From an uncultured Holophagaceae bacterium (lineage in GTDB: Bacteria > Acidobacteriota > Holophagae > Holophagales > Holophagaceae): a DNA stretch of 23,312 nucleotides. Positions 14,037 through 22,507 of this stretch are shown here, piece by piece. The number at the start of each line of letters is the position of its first letter. Positions within the stretch are counted from its first letter, which is position 1. Under the pieces are notes generated by a model. It worked only from the letters and a program-made list of their open reading frames with translations, was not told the origin of the DNA and searched no databases. The stretch lies in NCBI GenBank assembly GCA_903919165.1, contig CAIXHJ010000020.1, forward strand, positions 1-23,312. Direction: 5' to 3'. A program made the translations under genes and the position numbers.

Positions 14037-15767
14037 TTAATCGTCGTGGCGAATGGTCCCCGGCCGGTAGGAGGCGTACTTCGGAGTCCACTGGGCCTTG
14101 GTCACAATGGCCTCGAGCTGGTCGTCATCCAGCAGCCGTCCCAGGCCTGCATCGCGGGCCGCGATGCCCACGGCCTTGCCCACGGCGGCCGACACCCGGC
14201 GGATGTCCTTCATCTCCGGCAGCAGCAATCCCATAGCCTCCTGTTCCGGCGTCACGAAGGCACTGATGGCCCTGCTGGCCGCGAGGAACATGCTGTTGGT
14301 CACACGGGAGGCCTTGCAGACCAGTGCACCGAGTCCCACACCCGGGAAGACGTACATGTTGTTGCATTGCGAGGCCTGGAGCTTCTGCCCCTTCCAATCC
14401 ATGGGCGGGTAGGGGCTGCCCGTTGCCACGAGACCTTTGCCGCCCGTGGCCTTCCAGACAGCCTCCGGTGTGCACTCGCTCTTGTGCGTGGGGTTGGAAA
14501 GCGCCAGCACGATGGGCCGTTCCGAATGCTTGGCTGTCTCCGCCAGGATCGCTTCACTGAAGAGGCCAGGCTGGGCGGTGACGCCAATGAGCACCGTGGG
14601 ATGGGCATTCCTGACCACATCCTGGAGACCGATTCGCTTGGGATCGTCAAGTTCCCATCCATCCACGGCCGCTCGGCGCTGGGTGAGGGGTTCCTGCGGG
14701 ATTTCCAGCAGCGGGTCGCCCTCGATCAGCAGGCCCTGCATGTCCACGGCGAAGATGCGTTTCCGAGCCTCTTCGTCAGAAAGGCCCTCCTCTTTCAGCA
14801 TGGCGCGGATGCCCATGGCAATGCCGGTCCCCGCCTGGCCCATCCCCACGATGACGTAGCGCTCGTCCTGGAAACGGCTCTTCTTGATGCGCATGGCTGT
14901 CATCAGGGCCGACAAGGCCGTGGAACCCGTGCCCTGGATGTCATCGTTGAAGGAGAGGATGCGCTCCCGGTAGCGATCGAGGTTCTTGAAGGCGGTCTGC
15001 TTGGCAAAGTCTTCCCATTGCAGCAGGGCGCTGGGGAAGTTGCGCTTCACGCCGAGGATGAATTTCTCCACCATTTCCTCGTACTCGGCACCCCGCAGGC
15101 GGGGCCGCCGAATGCCCAGGTAAAGGGGGTCCTCAAGCAACCGGGGATTGTTGGTGCCGACGTCCAGACAGACCGGCAGACACACGGCGGGATGGACTCC
15201 CCCAATGGCAACGTAGAGGCTCACCTTGCCCACGGAGATGCCCATGCCGTCTGATCCGAGGTCACCCAGGCCAAGAATGCGCTCGCCGTCCGTCACCACG
15301 ATCAGGTTCACCTGGGGCTGGGAGAGCCCCTGGAATATCTGGTCGATATTGGCAATGTTATCGGGCGTGATGTAGATGCCGCGGTAGCGCCGCTGGATAT
15401 GGCTCATTTGCATGCAGGCCTGCCCAACCGTCGGCGTGTAGACGATGGGCACCATCTCTTCCAGGTGGTCGATCAACAGTCGGTAGAACAGGGTCTCGTT
15501 GCGGTCCTGGAGGCCTGCCAGGTAGATGTAGCGCTCCAGGTCTTCGGTTTTGCGCTGGTAGGCCTCGTAGGCCCTGTCGGCTTGCGAATCCAGCTTGGAA
15601 ATCCCGGAACGAAGCATGCCGTCAAGGCCCAGGCTGAGCCGCTCTTCCTTCTTGAAGGCCGATGCCTTGTTGAGGAGCGAGTCACTGAGCAGTTGCCGGC
15701 CCCGGACGTAGACCTCGTAGTAATCCTCACCAGTCAACGGATCGATCTTGAACCCGAACGTCTTCAT
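14037..15767 (-). CDS. maeA: NAD-type malic enzyme (malate oxidoreductase, decarboxylating)
   Basis: The protein has 576 residues, the long form similar to E. coli MaeA and eukaryotic malic enzymes. It oxidises and decarboxylates malate to pyruvate, giving NAD(P)H and CO2 in the cytoplasm. Visible signatures are VYTPTVGQACMQMSHIQRR (catalytic Tyr110), LGLGDLGSDGMGISVGKVSLY (catalytic Lys181), WEDF (Glu252, Asp253) and FNDDIQGT (Asp276) for the divalent metal, and GMGQAGTGIA for dinucleotide binding. Cofactor choice (NAD versus NADP) is inferred from overall type only. AAGGA lies 6 nt before the ATG. A TACACT -10-like element on the minus strand at 15853-15848 could start a leader of about 75 nt. 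It is monocistronic, with a terminator near 13900. Confidence 0.95.
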   Translation of the reverse strand: MKTFGFKIDPLTGEDYYEVYVRGRQLLSDSLLNKASAFKKEERLSLGLDGMLRSGISKLDSQADRAYEAYQRKTEDLERYIYLAGLQDRNETLFYRLLIDHLEEMVPIVYTPTVGQACMQMSHIQRRYRGIYITPDNIANIDQIFQGLSQPQVNLIVVTDGERILGLGDLGSDGMGISVGKVSLYVAIGGVHPAVCLPVCLDVGTNNPRLLEDPLYLGIRRPRLRGAEYEEMVEKFILGVKRNFPSALLQWEDFAKQTAFKNLDRYRERILSFNDDIQGTGSTALSALMTAMRIKKSRFQDERYVIVGMGQAGTGIAMGIRAMLKEEGLSDEEARKRIFAVDMQGLLIEGDPLLEIPQEPLTQRRAAVDGWELDDPKRIGLQDVVRNAHPTVLIGVTAQPGLFSEAILAETAKHSERPIVLALSNPTHKSECTPEAVWKATGGKGLVATGSPYPPMDWKGQKLQASQCNNMYVFPGVGLGALVCKASRVTNSMFLAASRAISAFVTPEQEAMGLLLPEMKDIRRVSAAVGKAVGIAARDAGLGRLLDDDQLEAIVTKAQWTPKYASYRPGTIRHDD

Positions 15768-15876
15768 GCCTGTTCCTTTCCCACAGCGCTCCGCCTGGAT
15801 CCGACTTTTCCCTTGGTCCAGAGCCGACGGGGCTATTGTCCAGAGCCAGTGTAGCCTTGCCTGGAAGGAGACACGA

Positions 15877-17886
15877 TCACATCGTCGCGGTCTGGAGAAG
15901 CCGTGCCAGATCCCGGGCCGACTTCACCGGTGGGGCGCACGTCCTTCCTCGGCAGACAAAGGCCAGCACCTCGCCAGCTGTTGATCCGCGGCCCTCGTGA
16001 AGGGGCAGCAGCTGGTCTAGGGACACCGAAAGCACCCGCCCCGGCAGGAATCGCTGATGAACTTCGCCGAGCATGGCCCGCACGCCCGGGTCGTCTGGAT
16101 GACCTGACAGGGCCACGTTCAGGGGTTCTCTAAGAACCTGGTCAAGGACGCCCAGCATCCCCAAGAAAGCTCTCGGTGCTTTCGCCATCCAGGGCCCGAA
16201 ACACCGGAGGGTCCCCTCGGCAGCCGTGCGGAAATCCTCGCGCTGAAGGTGGCGGGAAAGACGCAACAGGGATCGTGCAGCCAGGGTATTGCCACCAGGG
16301 ATTGCGTTATCAAAGCCCGGCTTCTGCCGGATGATCAGATCCGCCTGGCCTGCTTCAGCGCTGAAGAAGCCACCATCGGCAGGATCATGGTGCCTCGACA
16401 GCAGGCCCTCCCCGAGTGCTTCCGCCCAGTGCATCCAGGCGGGATTGAAGTCTGCCTCGTACAGATCCACGAGACCCTCCAGCAAGGCCGCATGGTCCTC
16501 CAGGAACCCAGGCGTATGCGCCCGCCCCTGCCGCCAGACGCGCATCAGTCGGCCCTCGATCCAGAGTTCCCGCTGCAGGAACGCGGCACAGGACTGGGCG
16601 GCCGCCAGATAGCGGCTATCACCCAGCACCTGGTACCCCCGGGCCAAAGCCGAAAGTGCCAGTCCGTTCCAGGCGGCCAGCACCTTGTCGTCCTTGCCCG
16701 GACGAACGCGGCGGCGGTCCCGCCAGATCCGAAGCTGTTCTCGCAGAGCCCGGTCCTCATCCGCGGGCAGGCGCACGTCCACTGGACAGGAGAAGCGGTG
16801 GACCACGCTGCGGCCATGTTCGAAAGTCCCGCCACCGGTGATGCCGAAGGCCTCGCAGAACCGCTCGCCATCGGCCTGGCCCAGGGCCTCCCTTACATCC
16901 ACAGGCGTGAAGACGTAGAACTTCCCTTCATCGCCTTCGCTGTCCGCATCCTCACTGGAATGGAAGCCGCCTTGGGGATCGCGGAGGTCCCGCAGCAGGT
17001 AATCCAGGGTCTCCCGTGCCACCTGGGCGTAGCGGGACTCGCCCGTGGCCTGGAAGGCCGCCAGATAGCAGCAGGCGAGCTGGGCATTGTCGTAGAGCAT
17101 TTTTTCGAAGTGGGGTACTAGCCACTGGCCGTCCACGCTGTAACGGGCGAACCCGCCGCCCAAGTGGTCGTACATGCCGCCTTCCCACATGGCGTCCAGC
17201 GTGCGGAGGGCCATCGTCTGATCCTCCTTCGTGCCCCGGGCCAGGATCAGTTCCACCGCCATCTGCTGGGGGAATTTCGGAGCGGGGCCGAACCCACCCC
17301 AACGGGCGTCGAAGCTCCCGCGAAGCTGCTCCAGAGCCGTTCCCAGAACGGTAACGTCCGGCAGAGTTGCTCCCGTTTCCACTTCAGCCTGCCGCCGCAG
17401 ATCCGAGGCGAGGTGTCCAGCCTGCCCGACCAGTCCGGCCCGATCCTCGCGCCATAACTCGGCGATGCGGGTGAGCAGGGGAATGAACCCAGGCATGCCG
17501 CCTCGGGATTCAGGCGGGAAGTAGGTGCCGCCGTAGAAGGGCTCCAGATCCGGCGTGAGCCACAAGCTCATGGGCCAACCGCCCCGCCCCGTGAGGGTCT
17601 GCACGGCGTCCATGTAGAGGTCGTCCAAGTCGGGCCGCTCTTCGCGATCCACCTTGATGCTCACGAAGTGGGCGTTCAGCAACGCTGCGACGGCTGGATT
17701 CTCGAAGCTCTCCCGCTCCATGACGTGACACCAGTGGCAGGCGCTGTAGCCGATGCTGAGAAAGATGGGCTTCTGCTCAGTCCTGGCCTTCGCCAAGGCC
17801 TGTTCATCCCAAGGCTCCCAGTCCACGGGGTTGTGGGCGTGCTGGAGCAGGTAGGGACTGAGGCTTTCCGAAAGGCGGTTGGGCAT
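15877..17886 (-). CDS. DUF255 thioredoxin-fold protein (YyaL / SPATA20 family)
   Basis: The protein has 669 residues. The N-terminal thioredoxin-like domain (about 1-165) begins [23 protein letters not shown] and holds the [10 protein letters not shown] active-site motif (Cys50, Cys53), [10 protein letters not shown] and [12 protein letters not shown]. The rest resembles the (alpha/alpha)6 barrel of this family ([60 protein letters not shown]). The biochemical role of the family is not firmly established; redox or sugar-epimerase-like activity has been suggested from the fold. ATG at 17886 is chosen because MPNRL is the normal family start and GGAG lies 8 nt upstream. The open frame continues into the antisense of ffh, which is not real. 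The start codon lies within a large palindrome shared with the divergent ffh. Confidence 0.92.
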   Translation of the reverse strand: MPNRLSESLSPYLLQHAHNPVDWEPWDEQALAKARTEQKPIFLSIGYSACHWCHVMERESFENPAVAALLNAHFVSIKVDREERPDLDDLYMDAVQTLTGRGGWPMSLWLTPDLEPFYGGTYFPPESRGGMPGFIPLLTRIAELWREDRAGLVGQAGHLASDLRRQAEVETGATLPDVTVLGTALEQLRGSFDARWGGFGPAPKFPQQMAVELILARGTKEDQTMALRTLDAMWEGGMYDHLGGGFARYSVDGQWLVPHFEKMLYDNAQLACCYLAAFQATGESRYAQVARETLDYLLRDLRDPQGGFHSSEDADSEGDEGKFYVFTPVDVREALGQADGERFCEAFGITGGGTFEHGRSVVHRFSCPVDVRLPADEDRALREQLRIWRDRRRVRPGKDDKVLAAWNGLALSALARGYQVLGDSRYLAAAQSCAAFLQRELWIEGRLMRVWRQGRAHTPGFLEDHAALLEGLVDLYEADFNPAWMHWAEALGEGLLSRHHDPADGGFFSAEAGQADLIIRQKPGFDNAIPGGNTLAARSLLRLSRHLQREDFRTAAEGTLRCFGPWMAKAPRAFLGMLGVLDQVLREPLNVALSGHPDDPGVRAMLGEVHQRFLPGRVLSVSLDQLLPLHEGRGSTAGEVLAFVCRGRTCAPPVKSARDLARLLQTATM

Positions 17887-17917
17887 AATCCCGACTCCAT
17901 TAGTCGGGATTATGCCC
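17881..17917. promoter_or_regulatory. 16-bp-arm palindrome between divergent genes
   Basis: Two perfect 16-bp arms (17881-17896 and 17902-17917) flank a 5-nt spacer. The right arm supplies a minus-strand CATAAT (-10-like, 17914-17909), with CTGACG 16 nt upstream as a -35 candidate for the DUF255 gene. The left arm includes that gene's ATG. A dimeric regulator bound here would block that promoter and start. In RNA the arms could form a long hairpin that hides the start codon. Confidence 0.7.
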
Positions 17918-17958
17918 CAAGATCCCAATCCGTCAGCAAGAAAGCCCTTCCCGGCCGC

Positions 17959-17964
17959 TACACT
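17959..17964 (+). promoter_or_regulatory. Candidate -10 element for ffh
   Basis: TACACT matches TATAAT at 4/6 and lies 28 nt before the ffh ATG. No good -35 is seen at the proper spacing. The same hexamer precedes rpsP and the malic enzyme gene. Confidence 0.3.
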
Positions 17965-17992
17965 GAATGATTCGGCGCACTCCCGGGGTCCC

Positions 17993-19351
17993 ATGTTCGA
18001 CAGCCTTGCCCAGAAGCTCAGCCAGGCGATGAAGTCCCTCCGGGGCCAATCGAAGCTGACGGAATCCAACCTCGAAACCGTGTTGCGCGAAGTGCGCATG
18101 GCGTTGTTGGAGGCCGATGTCCATGTGAGCGTGGCCCGGACCTTTCTCCAGCGGGTGAAGGAGAAGGCCATCGGTTCGGAGGTCATGCAGGGACTCAATC
18201 CGGCCCAGGCCTTCATCGAAATCGTCCACCACGAACTGGTGGAGATCATGGGCGGCCAGGCCCCCGAGTATCCGATCACTTTCGCGTCCAAGCCGCCGAC
18301 GGTGGTGATGATGGTGGGCCTCCAGGGCGCGGGCAAGACCACCACCTGCGGCAAACTGGCGGTCTTCCTCAAGAAGCTCGGCCGCTCCCCCCTGCTGGTG
18401 CCCGCGGACGTTTACCGCCCCGCGGCCATCGAACAGCTCCACATCGTGGCCAGGGATGCGGGAGTGCCCTCTTTCCGCACGGAGGAGAAGGATCCCGTAG
18501 CCATCTGCGCCGCCGCTGTGGCCGAAGCGCGACTGAAGGGCTGGGACGTGGTGGTGTTGGACACCGCCGGCCGCCTGCACCTGGACGAAACACTGATGGA
18601 GGAACTGGCCCGCATCAAGACTGCGACCTCCCCGGACGAAATCCTGTTCGTCGCGGACGCCATGACGGGCCAGGACGCGGTACGGAGCGCCACAGCCTTC
18701 CACGAAAAGCTGGGCATCACGGGCGTGGTGCTCACCAAAACCGACGGCGATACCCGCGGTGGCGCGGCCTTCAGCATCAAGCAGGCCACCGGCCGGCCTC
18801 TGAAGTTCGTGGGCGAGGGCGAGAAGTTGGAGGACTTCCAGCGCTTCCACCCGGACCGCATGGCCCAGCGCATCCTCGGGATGGGTGATGTGCTCAGTCT
18901 CATCGAGCACGCCAAGGACAAGATCGACGAAAAGGAAGCGGAGGTCATGGCCAAACGCCTGGCCAAGAACCAGTTCACGTTGGAGGACATGCGAAAGCAG
19001 TTCCAGCAGGTGCAGAAGCTGGGCTCCATGAACAAGATCCTGGGCATGCTTCCGGGCATGGGACAGATCAAGGATCAACTGGCCACGGTGGCGACGGACA
19101 AGCGCATCAAGCACCTGGAAGCCATCATCAATTCCATGACTCCCACCGAGCGAGCCAACCACAACCTGCTGGACGGCAAGCGCAAGCGCCGTGTTTCTGC
19201 GGGTTCGGGGCGCCCCGTGAGCGAGATCAACCAGCTGCTCAAACAGTTTGTGGAAACCAGAAAAATGATGGGCCAGATGAACGATCCCAGGTTCATGGCC
19301 CGAATGCAGCGCATGGCGAAGATGGGCGGCGGCCCCAATCTCCCGTTCTAA
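17993..19351 (+). CDS. ffh: Signal recognition particle protein Ffh (SRP54)
   Basis: The protein has 452 residues. It is the GTPase subunit of SRP; with 4.5S RNA it targets nascent membrane proteins to FtsY and the translocon. The N domain (1-95) starts [16 protein letters not shown]. The G domain has the P-loop [15 protein letters not shown] (109-123), [10 protein letters not shown] and [14 protein letters not shown]. The Met-rich M domain (about 325-452) contains [32 protein letters not shown] and the RNA-contacting [15 protein letters not shown] region. ATG at 17993 fits the family start. An in-frame ATG at 17912, inside the palindrome, would add 27 unlike residues and is less likely. The ribosome-binding site is weak (GGGG, 4 nt). 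It heads the TPR protein-rpsP-khpA-rimM run. Confidence 0.97.
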   Translation: MFDSLAQKLSQAMKSLRGQSKLTESNLETVLREVRMALLEADVHVSVARTFLQRVKEKAIGSEVMQGLNPAQAFIEIVHHELVEIMGGQAPEYPITFASKPPTVVMMVGLQGAGKTTTCGKLAVFLKKLGRSPLLVPADVYRPAAIEQLHIVARDAGVPSFRTEEKDPVAICAAAVAEARLKGWDVVVLDTAGRLHLDETLMEELARIKTATSPDEILFVADAMTGQDAVRSATAFHEKLGITGVVLTKTDGDTRGGAAFSIKQATGRPLKFVGEGEKLEDFQRFHPDRMAQRILGMGDVLSLIEHAKDKIDEKEAEVMAKRLAKNQFTLEDMRKQFQQVQKLGSMNKILGMLPGMGQIKDQLATVATDKRIKHLEAIINSMTPTERANHNLLDGKRKRRVSAGSGRPVSEINQLLKQFVETRKMMGQMNDPRFMARMQRMAKMGGGPNLPF

Positions 19352-19357
19352 GGCCTG

Positions 19358-20845
19358 ATGATGGTGTCGTGGCCAGCCCCGGTCCATCCCAGATTCTGGA
19401 TCATCCCGGCGCTGGCGATGATCGGACTCGGCACACTCGCCGTGATCCTCGACAGGCCTGCGGCCAGGGATCGTGTGGTGATCCTGGCCTCACCCATGAA
19501 CGACCGGGAAAGGGACGTGGGACCCGGCATGGAGACACTCTTGTCGGATTGTCTGGAGGTGCTGACAGGAGCCACGGTCACTCACGCCTCGGCGCTTCCA
19601 CCCCCGGCCATCCTGAATCGCCTTCCACCCGATACGCGGCTGCTCCGATTCCAGGGTGGCCGTGACGAGAACCGCCTCTCCCTGACCCTTGAATGGACCA
19701 CCGTCGCTCGCCTGCTTTCGGGCCAGCCCTGGATCCAGGAAGCCAGCCCCCATGAGGAGCCTCGGAAGGCCATGGAGCAGGTCATCCAGAACTGGCCCCT
19801 TGTCATACGTCATCGGCGGCTGGAGCGGCTGATCCCAAAATCATCTCTGAATTTTTGGCTCCTTCTGGAGGGCCTTTCCATCCAGGACGATCAGACCGCG
19901 ACTGAGCATCTCTCTGCCTCCCAGAGGCTGGCCGAGGAAGAGCCTGACTGCGCCACGGCCTGGACCGCTCTGGGAGACCACCTCTACCGCAGCCTCTGGG
20001 TGAATCCGGATCAGGCGGGCATTGGTCTGAACTCCCGCACCCATCGCGCCTTCCAGAAGGTCGAGAACCTGGTTCCTGGCCACCCCCGGGCGATCTTCCT
20101 GTGGTCGATGATGCTGACGGACACCGGCAACCAGAGTCTCGCCTTGAAACTCCTCGAAGACGCCATCCGGCTGCGGCCCGGCACGCCGGATCTGTACCTC
20201 GGCCTTGCTTACGCCGGACGGACTTCCGGCCTGCTGGAAGGAGCCCGCAAGGCTCTGGCCCGGCGCAATGAATTGATCGGATCCATGACCTCGCCTTCCT
20301 CGTGGTTCGCAGAAACCACCTACCTCTACCTCGGCGATCAGGAAGCCTTTGGACAGGATCTCGCGCGAGCGGGAGCACTTCGCCCGGATGCAAGCATCCT
20401 TTTTTACAAGGGGTACCTTGCGCTGCTCCAAGGGAACCGCCAGCGGGCTCTTGAATGCATGCTGTCCGGGAGCGATCCCGGGATGGCACCGCCCCCTTTC
20501 CGCGATCTGTGCTGCGTCTACCGCGCATACCTCGAAGGCAGACCAGAGGAAGGGCTGCTCGAACTCCGGAAGATCGACGAGATCCGCGGGAAACTCCGCA
20601 TCCCGGACGGCGAGTGGACGTTCAAGGAGGCCGAAGCCTATTCGCTCCTGGGCGACCGGGACCGTGGCATGGACTGTGCCACGCGGGCCTTCGTGCAGGG
20701 ATTCAGTTGCGCGGCCTGGTACGAGGCCTCCCCGTTTTTGGTAAAAGTCCGGGAACATCCCAAGTGGCCGATGCTCCGCAGGAACATCCAGGAAAGGCAG
20801 GCGGTCCTGGCCGGGAGCTTCCCGCCATCGGCCTTCTTGCCCTGA
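19358..20845 (+). CDS. Membrane-anchored TPR-like protein of unknown function
   Basis: The protein has 495 residues. One hydrophobic segment at about 13-32 (FWIIPALAMIGLGTLAVIL) suggests an N-terminal anchor or signal. Then comes an alpha/beta region of about 110 residues (ARDRVVILASPMNDRERDVGPGMETLLSDCLEVLTGATVTHA...), and then helical repeats with TPR-like spacing. Examples are ATAWTALGDHLYRSLWVNPDQA, GNQSLALKLLEDAIRLRPGTPDLYLGLAYAG, SILFYKGYLALLQGNRQRALECML and EAYSLLGDRDRGMDCATRAFVQGF. The first part recalls the small alpha/beta domain that precedes TPRs in some regulators, but no catalytic motif is seen. It starts 6 nt after the ffh stop with AAGG in reach of either of two tandem ATGs (19358, 19361). 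It therefore appears to be translated from the ffh message. The product probably faces the periplasm. Confidence 0.85.
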   Translation: MMVSWPAPVHPRFWIIPALAMIGLGTLAVILDRPAARDRVVILASPMNDRERDVGPGMETLLSDCLEVLTGATVTHASALPPPAILNRLPPDTRLLRFQGGRDENRLSLTLEWTTVARLLSGQPWIQEASPHEEPRKAMEQVIQNWPLVIRHRRLERLIPKSSLNFWLLLEGLSIQDDQTATEHLSASQRLAEEEPDCATAWTALGDHLYRSLWVNPDQAGIGLNSRTHRAFQKVENLVPGHPRAIFLWSMMLTDTGNQSLALKLLEDAIRLRPGTPDLYLGLAYAGRTSGLLEGARKALARRNELIGSMTSPSSWFAETTYLYLGDQEAFGQDLARAGALRPDASILFYKGYLALLQGNRQRALECMLSGSDPGMAPPPFRDLCCVYRAYLEGRPEEGLLELRKIDEIRGKLRIPDGEWTFKEAEAYSLLGDRDRGMDCATRAFVQGFSCAAWYEASPFLVKVREHPKWPMLRRNIQERQAVLAGSFPPSAFLP

Positions 20846-20853
20846 ATTAGCGC

Positions 20854-20882
20854 TTGGGATATGGGGAATTCCGCGATACACT
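20854..20882 (+). promoter_or_regulatory. Candidate rpsP promoter
   Basis: TTGGGA (20854-20859) and TACACT (20877-20882), 17 nt apart, each match sigma-70 consensus at 4/6. They lie in the 57-nt gap before rpsP and would give a short leader of about 15 nt. Confidence 0.45.
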
Positions 20883-20902
20883 TTCCTGCTCAGGGAGTGC
20901 CC

Positions 20903-21145
20903 ATGCTGTCGATCCGTCTTGCTCGCAATGGTGCCAAGAAGCGCCCGTTCTACCACATCGTCGTCTCCGAGAACGACCGCATCCCCACTGGCCAGGCCCT
21001 GGAAGTGCTGGGGTTCGTGAACCCCATAGCCGGTGCTGGCGAGGCCGTCCGCATCGACGTGGAGAAAGCCAAGACCTGGTTGCAGAAGGGGGCCCAGCCC
21101 TCCAAGACCGTACTCGACCTGTTCAAGAAGAATCAGGTCATTTAG
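20903..21145 (+). CDS. rpsP: 30S ribosomal protein bS16
   Basis: The protein has 80 residues, the normal length for bS16, a 30S assembly protein that binds the 16S rRNA 5' domain. MLSIRLARNGAKKRPFYHIVVSENDRIPTG is the family signature. The later GFVNPIAG..., VEKAKTWLQKGAQPSKTVLDLFKK matches its C-terminal part. ATG at 20903 is chosen over an in-frame upstream ATG because GGGAG lies 5 nt before it and the family begins there. It is followed by khpA after a 63-nt gap with a hairpin. Confidence 0.97.
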   Translation: MLSIRLARNGAKKRPFYHIVVSENDRIPTGQALEVLGFVNPIAGAGEAVRIDVEKAKTWLQKGAQPSKTVLDLFKKNQVI

Positions 21146-21161
21146 CCCGTTTCAGATCCAT

Positions 21162-21190
21162 GAAAGCCGGGCTCAGGTCCGGCTTTCCTT
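21162..21190 (+). terminator. Hairpin between rpsP and khpA (possible attenuator)
   Basis: A 9-bp stem GAAAGCCGG/CCGGCTTTC with an 8-nt loop lies 16 nt after rpsP and is followed by the short pyrimidine run CTT. The weak T tract suggests partial termination or message stabilisation, which would make rpsP more abundant than khpA-rimM. Confidence 0.5.
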
Positions 21191-21208
21191 GTTCATCCGG
21201 GAAGCGAC

Positions 21209-21457
21209 ATGAACCTCGAAGCCTTTCTGCGTGATGTGCTGACTCCGCTGCTGGACCACCCGGACGCCCTCCGTATCGACATCACGGGCGAGGGCAGGAG
21301 GCGCGACGTGCTGGTCTATGCCGATCCAAAGGACCGCGGGCGCATCATCGGCAAGCACGGCCGCATGATCTCCGCGCTCCGAACCCTCTGCAAGACCGCT
21401 GGCGAGAAGGCCGGCCTGTCCGTGGACCTCGAACTGTATGACGGGGATGAGACGTAG
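21209..21457 (+). CDS. khpA: KH-domain RNA-binding protein KhpA
   Basis: The protein has 82 residues and forms a single KH domain with the RNA-contact loop GRIIGKHGRMI (about 48-58). Its N-terminus MNLEAFLRDVLTPLLDHPDAL is typical of KhpA (formerly YlqC). The family acts with KhpB as an RNA-binding chaperone affecting small RNAs and cell division in Gram-positive bacteria. In other phyla the role is less clear. The position between rpsP and rimM is the common bacterial arrangement. GGGAAG lies 4 nt before the ATG. rimM begins 10 nt after its stop. Confidence 0.93.
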   Translation: MNLEAFLRDVLTPLLDHPDALRIDITGEGRRRDVLVYADPKDRGRIIGKHGRMISALRTLCKTAGEKAGLSVDLELYDGDET

Positions 21458-21467
21458 GAGCTCTTCC

Positions 21468-22019
21468 ATGCTGCTTGCCGGACACCTCGCGAAGGTCCAG
21501 GGCCTCAAGGGTGAATTCCTCTTCCATGCCGTCATGGATGAACCGGAGCGCTTGGAGGGCATGAAGGGCCTGATGTTGGCCCCGCCGCACCAGGATCTGG
21601 AACATGCCGAAGGGAAACCACCCGCGCGCGCGGTGGTTCTTCGGGGATTCCGATGGCACCAGGACCGGCCCTGCCTGTCCTTCGCGGATGTGCCTGACCG
21701 CACGGCGGCCGAATCATTCAAAGGCTGGTCACTCTGGATGCCCGAATCCGAGGCCAAGCTGAGTGAAGGCGAAACCTTCAGACACCAGTGGATCGGCTGC
21801 GAGGTCTACATCGCCGACTGCAGGGTGGGCGAGGTGCTACGCCTCGACCCGGGCCCGGCGGGCTACGACATGGTGGTGATGCGGGACCTGCGACCTGGGC
21901 GGTCCGGTCAGCGGGACATTCCCTACATCAAGGCCTGGTGGACCCTGGACCTGCCGAACCGCCGCCTGGACCTGGATCCGCCTGAAGGCCTGCTGGATGT
22001 CAATCGGGTCGGGAATTGA
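21468..22019 (+). CDS. rimM: Ribosome maturation factor RimM
   Basis: The protein has 183 residues and is a 30S assembly factor that binds uS19 and helps 3'-domain maturation. The N-terminal barrel begins LLAGHLAKVQGLKGEFLFHAVMDEPERL. The PRC-barrel half holds WIGCEVYIADCRVGEVLRLDPGPAGYDMVVMRD and ends with IPYIKAWWTLDLPNRRLDLDPPEGLLDV, the RimM C-terminal pattern. ATG at 21468 is chosen because AGGAG lies 7 nt upstream and the family start fits. An in-frame ATG at 21438 lies within khpA. The sequence between the barrels is divergent from model RimMs. trmD, the usual next gene, does not follow. Confidence 0.92.
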   Translation: MLLAGHLAKVQGLKGEFLFHAVMDEPERLEGMKGLMLAPPHQDLEHAEGKPPARAVVLRGFRWHQDRPCLSFADVPDRTAAESFKGWSLWMPESEAKLSEGETFRHQWIGCEVYIADCRVGEVLRLDPGPAGYDMVVMRDLRPGRSGQRDIPYIKAWWTLDLPNRRLDLDPPEGLLDVNRVGN

Positions 22020-22021
22020 CC

Positions 22022-22507
22022 ATGCCCACTGCCCTGTTGCGATTCAAACAGACCCTGGGCATGCGCCTGTTTGGCTGGCTTAAGATCCCTCTGCTGGCTT
22101 CGGTGCGGCCCAGTGTCGTGGAACTCAGTGAGGCCCGCTGCGTGGTGCGCGTCCCCCTGCGCAGGTGGACCCGGAATCATCTCGGATCCATGTACTTCGG
22201 CGCCCTGGCCATCGGTGCGGACTGCGCAGGCGGCCTGCTGGCCATGGATCAGATCAGGCGCTCCGGCGGGAAGGTGTCCCTGGTCTTCAGGTCCTTTCAG
22301 GCCACGTTCCTCAAGCGCCCGGAATCCGATGTCTACTTCATCTGCGAGGAAGGCCAAACCATCCGGGATCAGGTCGGGCGGGCTCTCGATTCAGAGGACC
22401 GCATCACCGAGCCCATGGCCATCCAGGCTGCGGTGAGGCTTGCGGACGGGACCTTCGAGCCCGTGGCCGAATTCACCCTGGAACTCAGCCTCAAGCGAAA
22501 GGGCTAA
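22022..22507 (+). CDS. DUF4442 hotdog-fold (thioesterase-like) protein
   Basis: The protein has 161 residues. The pattern VRVPLRRWTRNHLGSMYFGALAIGADCAGGLLAMDQI is typical of DUF4442/PaaI-like hotdog proteins, where the helix following N-H-x-G-S-M/I forms the acyl-CoA-binding core. VSLVFRSFQATFLKRPESDVYFIC is also family-like. It probably hydrolyses or binds an acyl-CoA, with substrate unknown. ATG at 22022, 2 nt after the rimM stop, is preferred over the overlapping TTG at 22016; GGGA lies about 8 nt upstream. It occupies the place where trmD normally lies. Its stop overlaps the convergent marC-like stop by 4 bp. Confidence 0.85.
   Translation: MPTALLRFKQTLGMRLFGWLKIPLLASVRPSVVELSEARCVVRVPLRRWTRNHLGSMYFGALAIGADCAGGLLAMDQIRRSGGKVSLVFRSFQATFLKRPESDVYFICEEGQTIRDQVGRALDSEDRITEPMAIQAAVRLADGTFEPVAEFTLELSLKRKG

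Noticed and set aside
14028..15254. 408-codon plus-strand open frame
   Set aside because: It is the shadow of the malic enzyme gene, with no recognisable domain.
17724..17738. CHWCH in the DUF255 protein read as a haem motif
   Set aside because: It is the thioredoxin-type CXXC of this family, in a protein without a signal peptide, so haem attachment is not expected.
17887..18372. Upstream extension of the minus-strand DUF255 reading frame
   Set aside because: It runs antisense through the start of ffh. The family start MPNRL and a ribosome-binding site place the real ATG at 17886.
17933..19387. 484-codon minus-strand open frame opposite ffh
   Set aside because: It is a His/Leu/Gly-rich shadow in a high-GC gene. 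The plus strand encodes unmistakable Ffh.
19841..20956. 371-codon minus-strand open frame
   Set aside because: It is the shadow of the TPR-like gene and the rpsP promoter region, without family resemblance.
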